Under the pieces are notes generated by a model that was not told the DNA's origin, searched no databases, and saw nothing but the letters and a program-made list of their open reading frames with translations. This document shows positions 59,359-64,000 of a stretch of DNA of 64,000 nucleotides, one piece after another. Position numbers and translations under genes: made by a program. The stretch comes from a virus, in the IMG/VR virus record IMGVR_UViG_3300005528_000063, positions 1 through 64,000 of that record; one strand, given 5' to 3'. Numbering within the stretch: the stretch's first letter is position 1; every line of letters begins with the position of its first letter.

Positions 59359-59401
59359 AATTAGGTAGGATCGCCGGAACTAGGTAGTAAATTAGGTAGT
59401 A
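59359..59401 (+). repeat. Three AAYTAGGTAGKA direct repeats
   Basis: 12-bp copies starting at 59359, 59378 and 59390; the last two are contiguous. Only the third and last bases-but-one vary. Confidence 0.6.
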
Positions 59402-59537
59402 CCGAACACTAAGCCCTCCGTCAGCCGACGCCGCGCCACACGGCGTCTATGGTGGCTGGCGGCGGGCAGGGGCGAGACGTGCGCGGCCCGATACAAAGGG
59501 ACAGGCGACGAGTGGGCCGCCCCAGCGGCTTTCCAGA

Positions 59538-59552
59538 TTCGCGAATCGCGAA
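59538..59552. promoter_or_regulatory. 15-bp perfect dyad TTCGCGA-A-TCGCGAA
   Basis: 7-bp arms with a single central base, 48 bp before the sigma-like start codon. A typical size for a dimeric repressor site. Confidence 0.5.
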
Positions 59553-59599
59553 CATGACCCTGCCTATCAGCACGGCAAGGCGCATCTCACAGTGATGGG

Positions 59600-60121
59600 A
59601 TGCGACTCACGGACGAGCAGCGGCAGCTTGCAGAGCAGGCGATGGAGATAGTGCCGAAGGCGATCATCGCCTTCCGGTGCCGGTATCCCACGCTCCGCAA
59701 GCAGGTGGCGAGCATCGACGCAGAGAGCGTGGCGTACCTTGCCATCTGCCGGGCGGCTACGACGTATGATCCTGCCCAGTCCAAGATCACCACGTACTTC
59801 TCGATGGCCGTGCGGAATGCTCTCCTCAAGGAGATAGACCGCAACCGCCGGGCGAGATACGACTCGCCGGATCGAGTGCCGCTGGAGCTGGCGGAGGCGC
59901 TGGCGATAGCCCCGTCCAGCATGTCCACCAAACTCCAGACGGCAATCGCCCGGCTGCCGGCAAAGGCCCGCAAGCTCATCCACCTCAGGTTCTACAAGGG
60001 GCTGAGCATGCGAGAGATAGGCGAGCAATCGAGGTGCGACCCCCGCACTATACGGCGACGGCTTTCCGTCGCTTTGGAGATGCTACAAACTCTTTTGCAA
60101 AGCGAGCCTTTGCTGCCTTGA
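59600..60121 (+). CDS. Small sigma-70-like factor
   Basis: 173 residues. Region 2-like: 'DAESVAYLAICRAATTYDPAQSKITTYFSMAVRNALLKEIDR' (about 40-82). Region 4-like HTH: 'AIARLPAKARKLIHLRFYKGLSMREIGEQSRCDPRTIRRRLSVALEML' (about 115-162). No regions 1 or 3, as in ECF-sized sigma factors. It could direct host RNA polymerase to phage promoters. The 3' end overlaps the convergent serine recombinase gene by 74 nt. Confidence 0.75.
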   Translation: MRLTDEQRQLAEQAMEIVPKAIIAFRCRYPTLRKQVASIDAESVAYLAICRAATTYDPAQSKITTYFSMAVRNALLKEIDRNRRARYDSPDRVPLELAEALAIAPSSMSTKLQTAIARLPAKARKLIHLRFYKGLSMREIGEQSRCDPRTIRRRLSVALEMLQTLLQSEPLLP

Positions 60122-60788
60122 GCGCACGCGAGATGGAGTTGATGTTCCACCGCTTGCCGTTGGGTCGAGTCACGCAGTACATGTGGTTCGTGATCCGCTC
60201 CAGGCTGGCGCCAGACTGACGCAGGGCCACCATCTCGGCCACCTGCCCACGCTCAAGAGGGTCGGGCAGGTAGTAGGAATCCTTGCCGCGACCGCACTTG
60301 CGCCACCCGATTGGTGCGTGCTTACTGTACGGCTTGCCCTCCGCCCGCTTGGCCCGCAGGCTGTCGGTTGTGCGCTGCCGGATGAACTCCAGTTCCAGCT
60401 CGGCAAACGCAGACAGGATGGTGAACACGCACCGTCCGATGGGCGTGCTGGTGTCGAGGCCCAAGTCCAGCGACGAGAACGTCACGTCCTTGCGTTGCAG
60501 CAAGGCCATCGTCTGCGCTGCGTCCACGACCGAGCGGAAGGCCCGGTCCAGCTTGGCCCACACGATCTTGTCTCCAGGCTGCACGAGCGCCCACAGCTTG
60601 CGGCCGTCGTCCCTCTCGAACATTGGCTTGCTGCCGCTGGTAGCTGAGTCGTAGAGCCACCCGCCATAGGTGAACCCGGCGCTCAGGAGCGTGCGGTTGA
60701 TGAACTCCTCGCAAGTAGATCGCTGGTGCGATTCGGTGATGGTCTGGCGCCCAGTGCTGGCGCGCCCGTAGGCGTACACGGTAGGCAT
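60048..60788 (-). CDS. Serine recombinase (resolvase/invertase family)
   Basis: 246 residues from MPTVYAYGRAST; AGGAG before the ATG. Nucleophile S11 in YGRAST, with 'WAKLDRAFRS' (catalytic Arg pair) and 'LGLDTSTPIGRCVFTILSAFAELELEFIRQRT' (long E helix) all present. A short recombinase/HTH C-domain follows (GKPYSKHAPIGWRKCG, ...ITNHMYCVTRPNGKRWNINSISRALK). Larger than a simple resolvase, smaller than a large serine integrase. May invert or resolve a segment; the repeats at 59359 are close by. Confidence 0.85.
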   Translation of the reverse strand: MPTVYAYGRASTGRQTITESHQRSTCEEFINRTLLSAGFTYGGWLYDSATSGSKPMFERDDGRKLWALVQPGDKIVWAKLDRAFRSVVDAAQTMALLQRKDVTFSSLDLGLDTSTPIGRCVFTILSAFAELELEFIRQRTTDSLRAKRAEGKPYSKHAPIGWRKCGRGKDSYYLPDPLERGQVAEMVALRQSGASLERITNHMYCVTRPNGKRWNINSISRALKAAKARFAKEFVASPKRRKAVAV

Positions 60789-60798
60789 GGCTGTCTCC

Positions 60799-60990
60799 TT
60801 AGGCGGGGTAGAAGTAGTAGAGCGCAACGCCGATCACCCACAGGTGCGGCGCGATGTAGTAGCTGGCCGATGGATCGCTTGCGGCGTAGCAGGCAGCCGC
60901 CAGCCAGCATGCTCGACAGACCCAGATGAAGGGAGTCGCTCCGGCGCCGAGCAGGATGTCGAGTCGTTTCTGAAATGAGTAGCCGTTCAC
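60799..60990 (-). CDS. Small membrane protein, 63 aa
   Basis: GTG start with AGGAG upstream. Hydrophobic segments 'TPFIWVCRACWLAAACYAAS' and 'YYIAPHLWVIGVALYYFYPA' suggest two transmembrane helices. Ten nt upstream of the serine recombinase start. Function unknown. Confidence 0.6.
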   Translation of the reverse strand: MNGYSFQKRLDILLGAGATPFIWVCRACWLAAACYAASDPSASYYIAPHLWVIGVALYYFYPA

Positions 60991-61001
60991 GGTCGTGTCT
61001 C

Positions 61002-61484
61002 CTAGAGGTAGGGGATATGAAGTCCAGCCATGACCCACTCCAGCACGGCACCCATCGCTTCGCCCGATCGCTTCCAGTGCTGGCATCTTGCGATGGGCAT
61101 GGAGTGGTATAGGCCGTAGCGTGGTGGCGCGGGTGCGGTAACGAACTGGTTGTGGGACAGGGCGTATTCGCGGCTGATGCCGAAGAACTTCTCCGAGTCC
61201 TCGCTGTGGGGGGCAGTCCACACGAACAGTCCGTTCCACGACGAGCCGGGCTTGGGTGGCATGAGCACGCACAGTCGCAGGGCGAACGAGTCGTACGGCG
61301 TCTGGCCGATGCGGTAGTCACGGTCGTATCGGATGCGTGTCTCCATCGGCAGGTCGTCGAGGCGCTGCTGTAGCCGGATGGCAAACCGCCTCGCTCGCTT
61401 GGCGAAAGCGTCGTAGTTACGCACGGGGTCTTCGTCTCTCCACCGTCGATGCACCCACGCCTCAAGCGTTGCAACCTCACTCAT
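61002..61484 (-). CDS. Hypothetical protein of the VWA operon, 160 aa
   Basis: Start MSEVATLEAWVHRRWRDEDP at 61484, overlapping the VWA stop (ATGA). Basic, helical start with 'NYDAFAKRARRFAIRLQQRL', then 'YDRDYRIGQTPYDSFALRLCVLMPPKPGSSWNGLFVWTAP'. Tight coupling suggests it works with the VWA/MoxR proteins. No family recognised. Confidence 0.65.
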   Translation of the reverse strand: MSEVATLEAWVHRRWRDEDPVRNYDAFAKRARRFAIRLQQRLDDLPMETRIRYDRDYRIGQTPYDSFALRLCVLMPPKPGSSWNGLFVWTAPHSEDSEKFFGISREYALSHNQFVTAPAPPRYGLYHSMPIARCQHWKRSGEAMGAVLEWVMAGLHIPYL

Positions 61485-62938
61485 GCCGCACCTCCTCGCT
61501 CGAGCACTACCGTGCGATACCGCTTCGGAATGGAGCTGCACCAGCGCGATGACGGGTCGCCCGTGTAGGCCACGACGATGCGTGCTCGTGGTTTGTAGGC
61601 AGTCCAGTACGTCTCGGCGTCGGTGACGAGGATGATGGAGTCGGGCTTGTCCCGCCGGTCCACTTCCTCGATAGCCTTCGCCATGTCGGTGCCGCCACCA
61701 CCGACCCACTCGAACCGCTCGGTCGTGCCGACCAGCTTGTTGCTGCGGATGTGCGTGTCGGCGCAGTACACCTTCACCCGGCCCAGCTTCCGCAGCCCCT
61801 GCCCGATGACGGACAGTGCCTTCGCTTTCGTCTCACGCCCCAGCATGGAGCCGGAGGTGTCCACGATTACGACGGCGTGCGGCTGCGTGCAGATGCGGCC
61901 GTGCAGCAGGGGCTGGTCGTCGCCCGGCGGTTGCTTCCGGGAGATGCGACGGTGCGAGAACTCCCGGCCGCCGACGGGAGAGGCCACGCTTGTGCAGACG
62001 GCAGACCGCAGCTGGTCGAACGGGTCGGGCTGCGGGCGTAGCTTCTGCTTGAGTACCTCCTTGAGGTTGTCGGGAACCGTGCCGGGATGCGAGGACTCTA
62101 TCTCTGCGATGGCTTCTTCGGCTTTGGCTGCGGCCATGTCTTCGCCGTAGGCTTCCCAAGACCCGTCGCTCTCCACTTCATAGGGCCGCCTCTGCCCGTC
62201 GGCGCACGACCCGCCGGAGCCCGGCGAGCATGGCGGTGGCGGTGCCTCGCCCTGCCCAGACGGAGGCGCTCCCGCTCCGCCGCTAGGCGCATCCGCCTCG
62301 CCGTCCTCCTGAGGGTCGCTGCCGTCGTTGCCGGCCTCGCCTCCACTGTCACCTGCTCCAGAATCCTGGCCGCTACCAGAGTCCTGTTGCTTGTCTCCAT
62401 CATCTGCCTGTCCGTCGCCGCTGTCAGATGCACCGTCGCCATCCTCGTTCTCCTCAGGTGGGTTGCCTTGATTGCCCTTCAGCTTCTCGCAGATGAGCCG
62501 GTAGTATTCCTGCATCGACTTGTTCTCAGGGAAGTCGAGCTTGATCCCGAGCTTGGGAACCTTCGCCCCGAGATGCACAGCACCGTCTGGTCGCAGGTGC
62601 CGCATCATGTGGAGCGTCTGCTCGATGACGAGGTCGGCGGCGATGTTGCAGATGTACCTCTCCGACTCCGACATATCCTCGCCCAGCATCTCGACCGCCC
62701 GCCTGTGGTGGTCGAAGATGAGGTGCAGCGCCTCGTGTGCGATCACGTAGGCGGCAGTCTCCTTGCCGATCGAGGTGATGTACTCCGGGCACCAGTACAG
62801 GTTGCCGGCATCATCCACCGCAGCGGTGCCGATGCCGGGCGTCTCGTGTTCCCGCAGGCTGTAGATATATGAGGCAAGGTACGGGACATACTCGAAGGTA
62901 TGCACCCGTGCCTGCCCCAGCAGTTGTCTTGGTGTCAT
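61481..62938 (-). CDS. Metallopeptidase-like + VWA protein (DUF2201/CobT-like)
   Basis: 485 residues. The N-terminal domain has a zinc-peptidase motif HEALH (68-72) in 'AAYVIAHEALHLIFDHHRRA'. A long Asp/Gly/Gln/Ser/Pro-rich linker (about 155-245) follows. The C-terminal VWA domain carries the MIDAS start DTSGSM and 'GGGTDMAKAIEEV' with 'ILVTDAE'. This is the partner architecture for MoxR-type AAA+ ATPases. The ATPase at the right edge is two genes upstream in the same operon. Confidence 0.85.
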   Translation of the reverse strand: MTPRQLLGQARVHTFEYVPYLASYIYSLREHETPGIGTAAVDDAGNLYWCPEYITSIGKETAAYVIAHEALHLIFDHHRRAVEMLGEDMSESERYICNIAADLVIEQTLHMMRHLRPDGAVHLGAKVPKLGIKLDFPENKSMQEYYRLICEKLKGNQGNPPEENEDGDGASDSGDGQADDGDKQQDSGSGQDSGAGDSGGEAGNDGSDPQEDGEADAPSGGAGAPPSGQGEAPPPPCSPGSGGSCADGQRRPYEVESDGSWEAYGEDMAAAKAEEAIAEIESSHPGTVPDNLKEVLKQKLRPQPDPFDQLRSAVCTSVASPVGGREFSHRRISRKQPPGDDQPLLHGRICTQPHAVVIVDTSGSMLGRETKAKALSVIGQGLRKLGRVKVYCADTHIRSNKLVGTTERFEWVGGGGTDMAKAIEEVDRRDKPDSIILVTDAETYWTAYKPRARIVVAYTGDPSSRWCSSIPKRYRTVVLERGGAA

Positions 62939-63246
62939 TCGGTCCTCCCTTCTGCCTTAGAGATTGCCCTGTCGCATGCGCTGGCAATGGCGTAGCTGTC
63001 GGTGTCGCCAACCCGAAAGCGCGGGGCCATGTTCAGCGCGGTGACCGACTGCCGCAGCGCGGACAGCAACTCCGGTGCAGCTGCCACCAAGTCGATCATC
63101 GACTGCCAGTCGTCGCCGCCGAGCGGTGCCGCCGACTCGTACAGCTCACCGGGCAGTCGCTCCAGCACGGCAACGTCCTCTCCGGTATCGTCCGACAGAA
63201 ACGCCACCGTCGGGGTGGCTTCCGTCACGCTCCATTTGCGAGCCAT
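62935..63246 (-). CDS. Hypothetical protein, 103 aa
   Basis: MARKWSVTEATPTVAFLSDD start after AAGGAGA. Contains 'LVAAAPELLSALRQSVTALNMAPRFRVGDTDSYAIASACDRAISKAEG'; the AAPELL.AL motif is frequent in small phage proteins. ATGA overlap with the VWA gene. Function unknown. Confidence 0.65.
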   Translation of the reverse strand: MARKWSVTEATPTVAFLSDDTGEDVAVLERLPGELYESAAPLGGDDWQSMIDLVAAAPELLSALRQSVTALNMAPRFRVGDTDSYAIASACDRAISKAEGRTE

Positions 63247-63270
63247 GTGTATGTCTCCTTGTGTGTTGGG

Positions 63271-64000
63271 TCAGGACTGAACCATCGACATCAGCTTCGC
63301 CATCACGTCCTTCGGTGGCGACCAGCCGTCTGGGCGAACGCCACCCTTACTGACGGGCGTCCAGAAGGAACGGAACTGCATGAGGAACGACTCGATCTCG
63401 TGCTCGCCGATGGTGATGAACACCTTCGCCGCATTGAGCCAGCGGTCTGCGCTGGTGTTGTCACGCAGCCCCTTCACCAGCCCAGTGAGCAGGCAGATGT
63501 TGGCATCCGGCCGCTTCTCGTACTCGTACTTCTCGTCGCCAGAGAGGAACGCCTCTGGGTTGGCGAGGTCGAGGTTGTGCCAGTACCGCAGGAACTCACC
63601 GCCGACCGCATCACCCACGCAGCCGGTCGCCAGCGGCCGGAACATCGGGTGCTTGCGGTCGTAGCCGCACGACTCGGCGGCGGCGAAGCACTTCACCAGA
63701 TACGTCCACGTGCGTGGGTTCGGGAACGACATGGTTTCGTCGTCGGTCGGCAGCTTCTCCAGGCAGTCGGGTGCCGACCGGAGGAACGCCTCGACCAGCG
63801 AGCCGAACTGCGGGAGCAGATCGACCCAGTGTTCCGGCACGACCGGGAACTCAGGCGCCGACCACTGGCAGCCAGCACGCAGGCCGGAGAACCAGTGCTC
63901 GCGGTCGATCACCCAGTCAAAGTGGAAGAACCGAGCCCGCATCGCAGGCGACAGTGGCACGGCGTTGGGGCACAGCTCGGGCGGATTGCACGCACCCACG
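63271..64000 (-). CDS. MoxR-type AAA+ ATPase, copy B (5' end beyond right edge)
   Basis: Visible part begins within the sensor region (GACNPPELCPNAVPLSPAMRARFFHFDW) and runs to the stop at 63271, ending DVMAKLMSMVQS. It aligns with the second half of copy A (1-863) through PNPRTWTYLVKCFAAA, FLRYWHNLDL and LSGDEKYEYEKRPD. The Walker A and B motifs would lie past the edge. First or early gene of the operon leading to the VWA protein. Confidence 0.8.
   Translation of the reverse strand, partial: VGACNPPELCPNAVPLSPAMRARFFHFDWVIDREHWFSGLRAGCQWSAPEFPVVPEHWVDLLPQFGSLVEAFLRSAPDCLEKLPTDDETMSFPNPRTWTYLVKCFAAAESCGYDRKHPMFRPLATGCVGDAVGGEFLRYWHNLDLANPEAFLSGDEKYEYEKRPDANICLLTGLVKGLRDNTSADRWLNAAKVFITIGEHEIESFLMQFRSFWTPVSKGGVRPDGWSPPKDVMAKLMSMVQS

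Larger units (their letters stand above)
59332..59599. promoter_or_regulatory. Control region upstream of the sigma-like gene
   Basis: 268 bp without a gene. It holds three direct repeats of AAYTAGGTAGKA (59359-59370, 59378-59389, 59390-59401), a hairpin GACGCCG/CGGCGTC at 59427-59447 and a perfect dyad TTCGCGA-A-TCGCGAA at 59538-59552. Likely promoter/operator DNA, or a recombination site for the nearby serine recombinase. Confidence 0.5.

Overview
The window is almost entirely one double-stranded DNA phage genome. It is GC-rich and very densely packed, with stop and start codons overlapping at most junctions. The virion genes (portal, tube-like adaptor, nozzle-type tail protein, very large ejection-type proteins, no tape measure or tail sheath) suggest a short-tailed podovirus. 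It carries a tyrosine integrase and a serine recombinase, so it is probably temperate or descended from a temperate phage. No tRNA gene, no host gene and no recognisable DNA polymerase or primase is visible. The host cannot be named from the sequence.

Layout. (1) Positions 1-8,411, minus strand: an arm of small accessory genes with a few enzymes: a MoxR-type AAA+ ATPase, two paralogous helix-turn-helix proteins, a class II glutamine amidotransferase and an amidoligase with nine tandem pentapeptides. Nine copies of a 15-bp box sit in front of genes in this arm, usually followed by a hairpin or terminator before the next ribosome binding site. (2) 8,412-8,680: divergent control region. (3) 8,681-11,782, plus strand: SSB and a series of tiny genes. 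(4) 11,820-45,973: virion module, with scaffold, capsid and decoration genes placed before terminase and portal, then a 1,660-residue Ig-repeat adhesin, nozzle proteins, a cysteine-rich repeat protein, and a run of coiled or disordered and giant internal proteins. (5) 45,962-46,904: tyrosine integrase, divergent from the recombination operon, with two dyads between them. (6) 46,887-54,566: recombination and nucleotide metabolism: PD-(D/E)XK exonuclease, Erf annealing protein, SF2 helicase, several small nucleases, HD phosphohydrolase and dNTP pyrophosphohydrolase. A strongly self-complementary non-coding stretch lies at 50,811-51,016. (7) 54,563-58,805: small membrane proteins, a papain-like cysteine protease and a second set of surface proteins. 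(8) 58,867-60,121: a DUF5662-like protein and a small sigma-70-like factor. (9) 60,048-64,000, minus strand: serine recombinase, membrane protein, a metallopeptidase/VWA protein and a second MoxR-type ATPase cut by the right edge.

How it may work together (inference). Exonuclease, Erf, SSB, helicase and junction nucleases form a recombination-based replication set that would borrow the host replisome. The MoxR ATPases and the VWA protein look like a chaperone-type remodelling system. The amidotransferase and amidoligase look like a peptide- or protein-modifying pair. Both edges cut MoxR genes of the same family on the same strand, so the window may be most of a circular or circularly permuted genome slightly longer than 64 kb.
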